From assembly GCF_022024235.1 (NCBI RefSeq), contig NZ_CP091800.1, positions 672,001 through 736,000 of the forward strand: a DNA stretch of 64,000 nt. The letters are read 5' to 3'. The stretch is from Segatella baroniae B14 (GTDB taxonomy: Bacteria > Bacteroidota > Bacteroidia > Bacteroidales > Bacteroidaceae). The notes beneath the pieces were generated by a model. The model made no database searches. It worked only from the letters and a program-made list of their open reading frames with translations, and had not been told where the DNA came from. A program made the position numbers and the translations under genes. Every line of letters begins with the position of its first letter. The first letter of the stretch is position 1. Positions 18,982 through 26,890 of this stretch are shown here, in pieces.

Positions 18982-19019
18982 ACATGCGCTCAAGCCCGAT
19001 AAACACTGGGCTGAACGGG

Positions 19020-19113
19020 GATTGTAAAATATTTAAAATATTATATATATATAACCAAGTGATAGAAATATTATTTAGAAATATTGCAATAAGAGCAAAA
19101 AATGTTGTTTTGA
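19020..19113 (+). other. AT-rich tract, possible origin unwinding region
   Basis: About 94 bases made almost wholly of A and T, including AATATTATATATATATAACC and three ATATT-containing repeats. It lies 40 bases after the last iteron. Iteron origins normally place such a tract beside the initiator sites. No gene lies between 18850 and 19168. Confidence 0.5.
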
Positions 19114-19168
19114 ATTTAGTAGACATGAACCGCCTTATGGTTCGCTTATTTGCTGCTGGTGTATTACA

Positions 19169-19642
19169 ATGGCTTTGGAAATGAAAAATAGCAGAATGAT
19201 AGAAGAAGCATTGCGCAAGATGCATGAAATCGAAGGGATGCTCAGACCGATGCTGGGAGAAACGGCTGCAGCAGAGCGTTATCCTGCTGAGTGTGCCACA
19301 GGCAGCGCCTCGAAGCCTATAACCGAAGACCCATTGCTAGCAGAACTGCTCAGTATGGCTGAACCCAGAAGACACCAACTGATATGCGACAATTATCGGC
19401 GAGACTTCCGGCAGCATATCAAGCTCGTATCCTGTCAGGGCAAAATACTGGTGCAGTTTATCAACGATAAAGACGGTCTGTATACGAAATATTTTCACCG
19501 CAATTTTCTGTTGAGTCTACGAGACGACATCCTGCCGTATTTAGAACCCGAAAAATCGCACAATCTGGTGTTTCTGTATCATCGGTTGAGCCGTCATTTT
19601 GTGCATCCCTGCAAACTCACGTATTTCCTCCGTGTGGTGTAA
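19169..19642 (+). CDS. Unknown protein beside the replication origin (157 aa)
   Basis: I do not recognise this protein. It is soluble, has a helical N-terminus (RMIEEALRKMHEIEGMLRPM), a low-complexity linker, and a C-terminal half rich in aromatic and basic residues (YTKYFHRNFLLSLRDDILPY). Its start could be 19169 or the ATG at 19181 (MKNSRM); neither has a strong ribosome site. It reads away from the iterons and ends 6 bases from the convergent binding-protein gene. Position suggests a replication or maintenance accessory, but that is inference. Confidence 0.55.
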   Translation: MALEMKNSRMIEEALRKMHEIEGMLRPMLGETAAAERYPAECATGSASKPITEDPLLAELLSMAEPRRHQLICDNYRRDFRQHIKLVSCQGKILVQFINDKDGLYTKYFHRNFLLSLRDDILPYLEPEKSHNLVFLYHRLSRHFVHPCKLTYFLRVV

Positions 19643-19648
19643 GTTGGG

Positions 19649-20518
19649 TTATTTCGAGTGTTCCTCCGGGCGATCGTATCCATACACGAGGCCGTACTTC
19701 TCATGGAGCTTTCGCAAACTGCCATCCGCTTTCATCTGGGCAATGACAGCATTCACCAGCGCCAGGAGATCGTCCTGTCCCTTACGCATCAGCACGCCGA
19801 TTTCACCGTGCGTAAAGGGAGTACTGAGCAAAGGGGCAGCAAGTCGTGTATCGTTCTGCACATACCAGGGAGCCTCCGTGATTTCAGTAATCATCACGTC
19901 GGCATGGCCCTCCGCCACCTGCGAAGGTATTTCCTCGTTCTGCGGATACACGACGATTGTAGCGTGCGACAGCTGCTCCCGGGCAAATTTCTCGTTGAGT
20001 CCGCCCGGATTTACCATCACGCACACTTCGGGCCGGTCGATATCAGCCAACGACTGAAACCGCTGGGCATCGCCGGCACGGCACAGAATAGTTTTGCCAT
20101 TGCATAGATAACCATCGCTCATCAGCATGGCAGTCTTACGGGAATCCGTAATAGTGATGCCCCCGATAGCGAAGTCGAAGGTCTGCGGATCGGCCATCAC
20201 GTCGGCAGAAAGGGTAGGCCATGAGGTTGGCACGAATGTGATGTCCACGCCTATACGCTGCGCTATTTTTTCAGCCATCTCAATGCCGAAGCCCCAGTAG
20301 TTGCCCTCTGCCTCGCGGTATGACAACGGGCGATAGTCGCCCGTTGTTCCCACCAGCAACTTGCCACGCTCCACGATCTGAGCAATCTTCCCGGTGCGTG
20401 GTACGTCAGTACCCTCCTGATCGTGCACCCCACTATCGGAAGTCGTACAGGAGGCCAAGGCAGATAAACTGCCCAGAACCAGCCATACGGTAAGAACCCA
20501 AAGTTTATATCTTTTCAT
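19649..20518 (-). CDS. Periplasmic solute-binding lipoprotein, PheC-like (candidate cyclohexadienyl dehydratase)
   Basis: 289 residues, lipobox LASC (Cys about 24). The remainder is one SBP_bac_3 domain: VERGKLLVGTTGDYRPLSY, then GFGIEMAEKIAQRIGVDITF, then MVNPGGLNEKFA. The NPGGxNExF stretch and loss of an ABC permease nearby resemble periplasmic PheC, which converts prephenate or arogenate to phenylpyruvate or phenylalanine. It could equally be an amino-acid binding protein. Last gene of a four-gene minus-strand unit of envelope lipoproteins, 35 bases after the HAD/M15 fusion. Confidence 0.65.
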   Translation of the reverse strand: MKRYKLWVLTVWLVLGSLSALASCTTSDSGVHDQEGTDVPRTGKIAQIVERGKLLVGTTGDYRPLSYREAEGNYWGFGIEMAEKIAQRIGVDITFVPTSWPTLSADVMADPQTFDFAIGGITITDSRKTAMLMSDGYLCNGKTILCRAGDAQRFQSLADIDRPEVCVMVNPGGLNEKFAREQLSHATIVVYPQNEEIPSQVAEGHADVMITEITEAPWYVQNDTRLAAPLLSTPFTHGEIGVLMRKGQDDLLALVNAVIAQMKADGSLRKLHEKYGLVYGYDRPEEHSK

Positions 20519-20553
20519 CTGCTGCTTATGGAATAAATAGACCAGTCGTCGTA

Positions 20554-22293
20554 TTACTCGACGAACTCAAAATGTTGATAATCCTTGACGGTAGTCCAGT
20601 CACCGCCCCATTCGAAGCCCGCCTCAGTGAAGAGTTTGAAGCAGAGGTCATCGTGAGTAATCTTGTACGGGAAGTCCCACGAACGGTCGCAGTACGGTTC
20701 ACCCGTAGCAGGTTCGATGAGAAGCGAACCGCTGGAAAGGGTTTTGATGTAAGGATTATAGAGCGTGTTGATATCCACAGCCAGTCCACGGGCATGCTTC
20801 GACAGCGTACTGGAGGCGGAGATGTTACGGTAGCAGAAGCACGATGAGTTATTGTCTCGCATCTGAGTCTCGTCGTCCGCATTATACACGTCAGGTAGGA
20901 GCATCCGCTGGATAGGATACTTCGCCTCAAACAACTGGCGCAGGATGGTTACGAGGCGATCGGCAATCTGCTTGTTGCACACCATCTCGCCGACGTGCAT
21001 CTGCTGATCGTAGTCCCAGTGCAGTGCGCGGATATGGCGCAGGTCATCCCGGCCGATGTAAGGATTCTCCTTGTAGGTTTTGCCCTGCATCCGAGCCCAC
21101 ACACCGTCGGGAATAGGTTCTGCAGCAAAGCACTTGTCGATACCGCCGAAAGCATCCACATCAGCCTGACTGACGGTGCGACCAGCCTGCCACTCCGTGA
21201 GGGCACGGGTATCGACAGGGAACGTGAAGTCAGTCTTCACCACACCGTCGCCATAGATGGTCTTGAAGTCATCCCGCATAGAGATGACATGATAGCCGGC
21301 TGCACGCCACTGTTCAGCCAATCTGAGCGCTTTGTCCCGGTCAGCATGGTCGCGCTGGTCATCATCGGCAATCAGCATGAAAGCCGCCGTCTTATACTTT
21401 GTATTCCCCAATGCATAGTTGTGCATGGCAGCGTCGCCCCCGCTGTTGCCAAACGAGAGTACAGGCACCTTGCCGATCTCCTGGGAAATCTGCAACACCT
21501 TATTCGTCTTCAGGTTCTTGATGATGAGTTCGTCGGTGCGTACCAGATCCTCCTCGCGGCCTATCGTATAGTTCACCCCTTCCGCTGTACCCTGACTGGT
21601 AGAATGCAGTTTCACATCCATACCGATGACACGGTTGGGTTCGATGCCGATAGCCTCGACCAGGGCACGACTGATGAAGCGGTCAGAACCCGTGACCACG
21701 TAATACGTGAACCCATTAGCCTTGAGATAGTTGAAAACCTCAAGCATCGGTTTATAGAAACTCTGTGCATAAGTCATGCCCGTGAAACCGTTGGCAGGCT
21801 GTTGGGCATAGTCCTTCACGTATTGGTCAAACTCAGCCAGTGTCATGCCACTATAAGCCTTAGCGGCAGCATAGGCATGTTTCAAGTCAAACTGATCAGG
21901 CAGTTTCTTACCCGTCCGCACGAAGTCGCGAATCTCCTGAGCCGTTTCCATCACCTCTTTCGGTGCCTCGTAGGTTGTATCGTCCAGGCCTCGGTGCTCC
22001 AGCAGGTTATACTCGAAATACGACGGGTAGAGTTCGCCGATGAACGTGCCGTCCATGTCGAACGTGGCAATGCGGTCTTCCTCACGGATAAAGTTCTTCG
22101 AGGTAGGGTCAGTCACATCCTTCACATAGTCCTGCAAGGCCGTCAGCGCCTCACACGAGTTCCACAGCGTGAAGTACTCCTTCGGCTGTGGATTAACTAT
22201 GCTGTTATCGTCGTCCTTGCTGCACGATGTCAGCACGCCTACGCTGCAGACAAGGAAGAAAGCGATCATCCAAGATCTTGTCAGTTTCATCAT
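20554..22293 (-). CDS. Lipoprotein fusing a HAD phosphatase to an M15 D,D-carboxypeptidase-like domain
   Basis: 579 residues. Lipobox LTSC after MMKLTRSWMIAFFLVCSVGV. Residues about 60-330 are a HAD-like phosphatase: motif I DMDGT (near 75), motif II TGSD (near 200), and motif IV GNSGGDAAM (near 285). Residues about 380-579 are an M15-type peptidase: QMHVGEMVCNKQIADRLVTI, KHARGLAVDIN supplying the zinc His and Asp, and the final QHFEF His. Both catalytic sets look complete. The combination predicts a membrane-tethered periplasmic protein that could both dephosphorylate a small molecule and trim peptidoglycan peptides. It sits 31 bases after the VanX-like gene. Confidence 0.8.
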   Translation of the reverse strand: MMKLTRSWMIAFFLVCSVGVLTSCSKDDDNSIVNPQPKEYFTLWNSCEALTALQDYVKDVTDPTSKNFIREEDRIATFDMDGTFIGELYPSYFEYNLLEHRGLDDTTYEAPKEVMETAQEIRDFVRTGKKLPDQFDLKHAYAAAKAYSGMTLAEFDQYVKDYAQQPANGFTGMTYAQSFYKPMLEVFNYLKANGFTYYVVTGSDRFISRALVEAIGIEPNRVIGMDVKLHSTSQGTAEGVNYTIGREEDLVRTDELIIKNLKTNKVLQISQEIGKVPVLSFGNSGGDAAMHNYALGNTKYKTAAFMLIADDDQRDHADRDKALRLAEQWRAAGYHVISMRDDFKTIYGDGVVKTDFTFPVDTRALTEWQAGRTVSQADVDAFGGIDKCFAAEPIPDGVWARMQGKTYKENPYIGRDDLRHIRALHWDYDQQMHVGEMVCNKQIADRLVTILRQLFEAKYPIQRMLLPDVYNADDETQMRDNNSSCFCYRNISASSTLSKHARGLAVDINTLYNPYIKTLSSGSLLIEPATGEPYCDRSWDFPYKITHDDLCFKLFTEAGFEWGGDWTTVKDYQHFEFVE

Positions 22294-22324
22294 AACAATT
22301 CTATAGGTTTATAACGTCTTTGAA

Positions 22325-23128
22325 TTATTTTTTGATTTGCTTCACCGGGAAGGTGAAATACGTATCCGGGAACGGTTCGTTTTTCAGGGTAAAATGCCAC
22401 CATTCCGTATCAAACGGTTTGAAGCCGTGGCGCATCATCGCCCGACGAAGGATCATACGATGCTGAAACTGTTCTGGGGTAATGCTACGTTTCGGTTGAG
22501 CCGGACTCTTGGAGTTATTACCGGTATACTGTCCTGTTTCAGGATTGCCACAGAAGTCGGGATGACTTTCCGGACCAAACCAGTCGAAGGTACCACCCAT
22601 ATCCACTTCTTTCTCTGTTTTCATATCAAAGAGAGTCAGGTCGAGGGTACTGCCACGGGTATGTCCACTCTTCAAGCAGATATATTCTCGCGGAAAGAGT
22701 ACGCTCTTATCGAGGTCAGGATAGAAGTAACTCTTCATCAGAGTATCGTTGACATTTTCGGCCCAACGCACGAAGTGATCGACACCTTTCTGTGGGCGGT
22801 AAGCATCAAATATTTTCAAGCGATAACCCTGTTTGATCAGGTCATCGCTGACCGCCTTCAGACTGTCGGCCGCCTGTCGGGTGAGCAACGCTGTCGGTTC
22901 TTCGTAGCCATCGATACGGCTACCCACAAAGTTGTACGTGCCGAAGTAACGTATCTCCAGAATCGCATCAGGCACGACATCTGTGAGCGTCACAAACTGA
23001 CTGTTGTCTTCTGTCGAAGCAACCTTTACTTGTGCCTTATCTTTGCAGCTCTGGCAGATTGCAAGCATACATGCACCGTAGAGGAGAAGGATGACGGCTG
23101 GCATCCATAGTGTTTTCTTAGTCATCAT
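22325..23128 (-). CDS. D-Ala-D-Ala dipeptidase, VanX-like (M15D)
   Basis: 267 residues. The N-terminus is hydrophobic (TKKTLWMPAVILLLYGACM) with a Cys in CQSCKDK that may be lipidated. The VanX signature is present: FDAYRPQ (substrate Arg), SGHTRGSTLDLTL (zinc His and Asp) and TEWWHF (catalytic Glu and zinc His). VanX-type enzymes split D-Ala-D-Ala; outside resistance clusters they recycle peptidoglycan dipeptide (as PcgL does). There is no VanA ligase or VanH here, so recycling is more likely than glycopeptide resistance. It follows the cupin gene by 5 bases. Confidence 0.85.
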   Translation of the reverse strand: MMTKKTLWMPAVILLLYGACMLAICQSCKDKAQVKVASTEDNSQFVTLTDVVPDAILEIRYFGTYNFVGSRIDGYEEPTALLTRQAADSLKAVSDDLIKQGYRLKIFDAYRPQKGVDHFVRWAENVNDTLMKSYFYPDLDKSVLFPREYICLKSGHTRGSTLDLTLFDMKTEKEVDMGGTFDWFGPESHPDFCGNPETGQYTGNNSKSPAQPKRSITPEQFQHRMILRRAMMRHGFKPFDTEWWHFTLKNEPFPDTYFTFPVKQIKK

Positions 23129-23133
23129 GATAT

Positions 23134-23601
23134 TTATTCTAATGGTATTTCCGGATGTTGTACGGCGAGTTGTTGTCCCTTCTGTGAGAGATAGAACATA
23201 TAAAGGATAACGGGTTTATTTCCACGGTTTTCGCCGTGGTGTATCGTATTTACCATCTCTACGACAGCTTCACCCTCGTGCACGACTTTCTCCTTGCCGT
23301 CCTGTCCGATAATGGTCAGTTCGCCTTGCACTAGAATGCCATAGTTCATCACCGGGTGATGATGCCATCCCAGTTTTTTACCAGCAGGGAATACATATTT
23401 AACGGCAACGAGTTCGGGGCGTCCCTGGAAATAGTCGGGCAGTTCTACGCCATCCCAACTTTGTGAGGTACGTATCAGTTCTTCGCTCGATACCTGTTGT
23501 ACGGGATTGTCATCTTGTGCGCGAGCCTCTTCACAACTCGTCAATATTGCAAAACTGCAAATTATAGTTGCTGCAAACAACCATGGTTTCATTATTTTCA
23601 T
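23134..23601 (-). CDS. Cupin-domain lipoprotein
   Basis: About 155 residues from the ATG at 23601 (MKIMKPWLF follows a few residues later); a longer frame starts 63 bases upstream without a signal. Lipobox LTSC. The cupin motif 1 is KLGWHHHPVMNYGILVQGE and motif 2 is NTIHHGENRG, giving a full His/His/Glu metal site. Probably a periplasmic metal-dependent or small-molecule-binding protein; its substrate is unknown. First gene of the four-gene envelope unit. Confidence 0.8.
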   Translation of the reverse strand: MKIMKPWLFAATIICSFAILTSCEEARAQDDNPVQQVSSEELIRTSQSWDGVELPDYFQGRPELVAVKYVFPAGKKLGWHHHPVMNYGILVQGELTIIGQDGKEKVVHEGEAVVEMVNTIHHGENRGNKPVILYMFYLSQKGQQLAVQHPEIPLE

Positions 23602-23653
23602 AGATTTTTGATGCTTTATATGATTAATAATAGTATGTTTAACTTGGTATTTG

Positions 23654-23661
23654 CAAATATA
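23654..23661 (-). promoter_or_regulatory. -7 element for the cupin/VanX/HAD-M15/PheC-like operon
   Basis: Minus-strand TATATTTG, an exact consensus match 53 bases before the cupin ATG. No exact -33 TTTG at 19-20 bases. Confidence 0.55.
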
Positions 23662-23779
23662 CAAGAAAATTCGTTAAAAACGTTATTTTTGGTGAAAAAA
23701 AAGGGAAAAATGTCCTTTTTTTATGTTCAAATGCTTCTTAAACCCTATAAGTGCAGGATAGAGTAGGGCTTATTTTTTT

Positions 23780-24332
23780 GATCCAAGATACTTGTTCCAG
23801 CAATAAGCAAGCTACAGAGTAGTTGATGTAATAAATCTCGCAAAGAGCGCAAAGACGCCAAGTTTTTTTAGAGTGCAAAGAGTTTAAGAGTATCAAATAT
23901 CTCGCAAAGTACGCAAAGACGCTAAGTTTTTTTTAAGAGCGCGCGAAGAGTTAGAGAATATCTTTTCTTGTAGAGACTTTATATTCTTAATAACTTTGCG
24001 TCTTTGCGCTCTTTGCGAGAAATTCTTTTGTCCAAGATATTTTTCCGGCATAGTTGCGTCGAATAAGCAAGCTACAGAGTAGTTGATGTAATAAATCTCA
24101 CGCAAAGAGCGCAAAGACGCAAAGTTTTTTTTAGTGCGCGAAGAGTTTAAGAATATTTCTTATTTTCTGGAAACAGAATAATCAGTCTTTTGATAGACTT
24201 CATACTCTTTAATATCTTTGCGCTCTTTGCGAGAAATTCTTTTTGTCCAAGATATTTTTCCAGCATAGTTGCGTCGAAAAGGCAAGTTACAGAGTAGTTG
24301 ATGTAATATATCACGCAAAGAACGCAAAGACG
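23780..24332. repeat. CGCAAAG palindromic repeat block 4
   Basis: Three tails (near 23780, 24031 and 24248) and alternating A and B halves. The first tail is shortened (CCAGCAATAAGCAAGCTACAG), having lost ATAGTTGCGTCG. The last A half breaks off at CGCAAAGACG, after which unrelated sequence starts (24333). Small ORFs inside are by-products. Confidence 0.85.
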
Positions 24333-24398
24333 TGGGATTGAAATGCATTCGCTGAACAAGATGTATTAATGACATTAGTATTGGCAGGCAATTATCTA

Positions 24399-24439
24399 CA
24401 TATCGACGCCATTCATCGCCAATTCGTCAGGACATCAAA
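24399..24439 (+). repeat. 41-bp segment shared with 29499-29539
   Basis: Matches 29499-29539 with two substitutions, and in both places lies next to a CGCAAAG block and a broken gene. In one frame it reads HIDAIHRQFV(R/K)TSK. Source not recognised; it may be the edge of a mobile element. Confidence 0.75.
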
Positions 24440-24585
24440 GGTTTTGGTTTTCGCTTGACTTCCGCTTGCAGGGTTTTGAGATGCCTTTCGGCCTTGCTGT
24501 CGTCAATGTTAGCCACAGCTTCGTCCGGATAGTGGGTGTCGCTGTATCCTCCGTCGGTAATCTTTATGCCTGTAGCGGCACAAAG
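24427..24585 (-). pseudogene. C-terminal fragment of an unknown gene
   Basis: An open minus-strand frame of 53 codons closed upstream by a TGA reads ATGIKITDGGYSDTHYPDEA then VANIDDSKAERHLKTLQAEV. The composition and codon pattern look like real protein, but there is no start codon, so this is probably the stump of a gene cut off at its 5' side. I do not recognise the family; a mobile-element protein is possible. It overlaps the 41-bp shared segment at its stop. Confidence 0.35.
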
Positions 24586-24614
24586 CCTTCAGAGATTGAA
24601 GCAGTCGAAAAAAG

Positions 24615-25667
24615 CTAACGCTTATTTTTGTTTTTCACGAAAGCTTTGGCCTTTTCTATCATTTCACGATTGTCTTCTGTATCTTTTAAAGATGAAGAGT
24701 GTTTCAGAAAGAGTTTGTAGTAGTTCGCCATACCGACTGGATCTTTCAGACCGCTGTACATCTGGGCTATGTTATAATAGGTAATGGCTTTTGTTGGCTG
24801 ACATTTCGAGGCTTTCTGAAAAGCAGAGATGGCATGTTCATAGTCATGAAGATAGAAGTAGGCCTCAGCCAAATCATTATACATGCCGAACAATGTTAGG
24901 CTATCGGGAACGGAAAGTTCGATGGCTTGCTCCATGTATTCTGCACTTTCCTTTGGCATTCCTATTTTCATACAATTTTTGGCCAGCAACTTGAGTATAA
25001 GTATGTCTCTGCCATTCTTTATTTGGTTGGCTCTTACAAGATGGTCGTATGCATTGTTGGCATCATTCATTTCGCCATAGCAAACGCCAAGTATAAAGCT
25101 TACCTCCAAACCCTTCCATCCTTTACGGTAGAGCTTGAGATAAGAACGTTGCGCCTCGGCGTAATCGCCTAACAAGTAGCACGAATAGGCGTATTGTCGC
25201 CATACATTTAAGTTGGTAGTATCAGTCTCTAAATAACGCATTGTAAGTTGTCGAGCCGAATCTATTTTGTTCTTCTGCATCAGGTCTGCTGCAACTGATG
25301 TAATGATGTCAGCATCATAAGGATACTGCTGAAGAATTCGTCGCCCCCATGTTTCCATGGCCATTGAATCTTGTGTGTAGGAGTGAGCATAGTAGAGCTG
25401 TCGCATATCGTTGTGTGTCAAGCTATCTGCCGGTATGCGCAATAAGGTGCGACTTTCTGATTGGTAATCGCCCAGTTTGTTGTAGCACCGGGCCAAACGT
25501 CTGAACACGGCGACAGAATCGTAACCCCATTGTAATCGGGTGTATAGCGATGCTGCTGCCGAGTAGTTGAAGGCCGAGAAAAGACTATCGGCAACGTGAA
25601 GATTCTTAATTTGGCCTTTAACTCCAATGGTGGATAGACAAAAGATGATGACGGCAAAATATCTCAT
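24615..25667 (-). CDS. Secreted or periplasmic TPR protein
   Basis: 350 residues with a signal peptide (MRYFAVIIFCLSTIGVKG). Tetratricopeptide repeats cover most of the rest, for example AEAYFYLHDYEHAISAFQKA and YAYSCYLLGDYAEAQRSYLK. The end is basic (KAFVKNKNKR). Role likely in protein-protein scaffolding. It follows the TonB-like gene by 9 bases, last in the LytTR/TonB/TPR unit, and so may couple the TonB-like protein to outer-membrane partners such as the divergently encoded barrel at 26891. Confidence 0.8.
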   Translation of the reverse strand: MRYFAVIIFCLSTIGVKGQIKNLHVADSLFSAFNYSAAASLYTRLQWGYDSVAVFRRLARCYNKLGDYQSESRTLLRIPADSLTHNDMRQLYYAHSYTQDSMAMETWGRRILQQYPYDADIITSVAADLMQKNKIDSARQLTMRYLETDTTNLNVWRQYAYSCYLLGDYAEAQRSYLKLYRKGWKGLEVSFILGVCYGEMNDANNAYDHLVRANQIKNGRDILILKLLAKNCMKIGMPKESAEYMEQAIELSVPDSLTLFGMYNDLAEAYFYLHDYEHAISAFQKASKCQPTKAITYYNIAQMYSGLKDPVGMANYYKLFLKHSSSLKDTEDNREMIEKAKAFVKNKNKR

Positions 25668-25676
25668 AAATATTGT

Positions 25677-26210
25677 TCATTTTCTGGTTTTACTGAATCT
25701 TACAGGTAATGTGTATTTGATGTCGGTAGCTGTGCCATTTGCCAATCGGCCCGGAGCCCACCGTGGGCATTGTTTTAAGAGGCTAACCACCTGTTGCCCG
25801 AAAGCCTTGTCTTGTGGCTCTTGCAATATCTGTATATCGGTGATGGATCCCTCTTTGCTAATAGTGAACGCTACTACTACTTCGGCATTCTCATTCTCAT
25901 GCCCGTGTGGATATTTCAGGTTTTTGCCAACCCATACGAGAAACTTTTGAAAATTTTGATTACCCATAAACTTAGGAGCAATGGCATCCTTTGAAATAAC
26001 CTCAACTTCTTCTAACGATTTAGCCTGTGAAGTTTTTTGGGGGGAAGTCTGTTTGTTGTATAAATATACACCTACTATCACGCCTAATATTCCAACAACT
26101 AAGAATGCAATAATAAACAACATTTTCTTAATATACTTAGTGTGTTGTATATACTTAGTGTGTTGTCCAATAATGTACACACGGTCTTCGTTGTCTACCT
26201 TATGAATCAT
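25677..26210 (-). CDS. TonB-like energy transducer
   Basis: 177 residues: short cytoplasmic end, one membrane span (MLFIIAFLVVGILGVIVGVY), short linker, and a C-terminal TonB domain (KNLKYPHGHENENAEVVVAF, then LKQCPRWAPGRLANGTATDI, then YTLPVRF). It would pass proton-motive energy to outer-membrane barrels. The start overlaps the LytTR stop by 4 bases (ATGA). A 21-base tandem duplication near 26133-26166 doubles HTKYIQ just before the membrane span. Confidence 0.85.
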   Translation of the reverse strand: MIHKVDNEDRVYIIGQHTKYIQHTKYIKKMLFIIAFLVVGILGVIVGVYLYNKQTSPQKTSQAKSLEEVEVISKDAIAPKFMGNQNFQKFLVWVGKNLKYPHGHENENAEVVVAFTISKEGSITDIQILQEPQDKAFGQQVVSLLKQCPRWAPGRLANGTATDIKYTLPVRFSKTRK

Positions 26211-26593
26211 ATCTTTTTACGTTTAAAGTTAAAGTATCTCTCCATGATGTCCTTTAGACTCTTCACAGCATCCTTAGATGCCCCGACTGTAACTTTGCAT
26301 CTTAGTTCACTGTCAGCCAATGTGATTTCTTTTCGTTGAATATCTATCATGAAGACAAAGTCTCGATTAATAATTAAACTTTTTCCAACCCTTATAAATC
26401 TTTCCGCCTCCAATCCCAATTGGGACTCTAACATCTTCTCAAAAGTATGCAGATTGAACGAAAAAGTATATTTTGTTCCATCAATGAGATTGAAAATGGA
26501 GTAGCTGCCATCAGATGTTACACATAGTAAACAATCTAATGGAATTTTTGCCATCTGAGATGTATTTGATATAATTATGTTATGTTGTCTCAT
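26207..26593 (-). CDS. LytTR-type DNA-binding regulator without receiver domain
   Basis: 128 residues consisting almost entirely of a LytTR domain: CLLCVTSDGSYSIFNLIDGT, then TFEKMLESQLGLEAERFIRV and GKSLIINRDFVFMID, the last matching the family's R-x-H/x-S-x-x-I-N-x-x-x-I core. No response-regulator receiver precedes it, so it is probably a one-component regulator of the TonB/TPR unit and perhaps of the divergent barrel gene at 26891. Overlaps the next gene by 4 bases. Confidence 0.85.
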   Translation of the reverse strand: MRQHNIIISNTSQMAKIPLDCLLCVTSDGSYSIFNLIDGTKYTFSFNLHTFEKMLESQLGLEAERFIRVGKSLIINRDFVFMIDIQRKEITLADSELRCKVTVGASKDAVKSLKDIMERYFNFKRKKI

Positions 26594-26613
26594 TGATATA
26601 ATTTTGGTTGTTG

Positions 26614-26621
26614 CAAAGATA
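26614..26621 (-). promoter_or_regulatory. -7 element for the LytTR/TonB/TPR operon
   Basis: Minus-strand TATCTTTG matches TAnnTTTG 21 bases before the ATG, which implies a very short leader. Between here and 26890 a small perfect palindrome CTCGAAAAGTTCGAG (26833-26847) is the only other structure seen and could be an operator of the divergent barrel gene. Confidence 0.5.
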
Positions 26622-26890
26622 CAATATTTATTAGTTAAATTGTTTATTTTATTTCCTGTTTTTTTGCGAAATGATGGGGTTATTTTACGTAATGTTATTT
26701 AGCGATTCATTTCTCTCTAATTTTTCTTTTATTTTAGCGAATATGAGACTTTTATAAAGCCAAATATAGGTTTCACACATCAAGCAGACTTTTATAGTGA
26801 TGGAAAAAAAATATCTCATAACTTTACACCAAGCTCGAAAAGTTCGAGTGGTTTAATATAAACATAACATAGACAAACCCAATCTGACTT

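Noticed and set aside
16918..19642. Integrated conjugative or mobilisable plasmid
   Set aside because: No relaxase, integrase or transfer gene lies in the neighbourhood, and ordinary metabolic genes flank both sides; a resident second-replicon origin fits better.
20995..22314. 439-codon plus-strand ORF
   Set aside because: Antisense shadow of the HAD/M15 lipoprotein gene, which has clear motifs and a lipobox.
22325..23128. VanX-like gene as a vancomycin-resistance determinant
   Set aside because: No VanA/VanB ligase, VanH or VanRS genes nearby; a recycling dipeptidase is the simpler reading.
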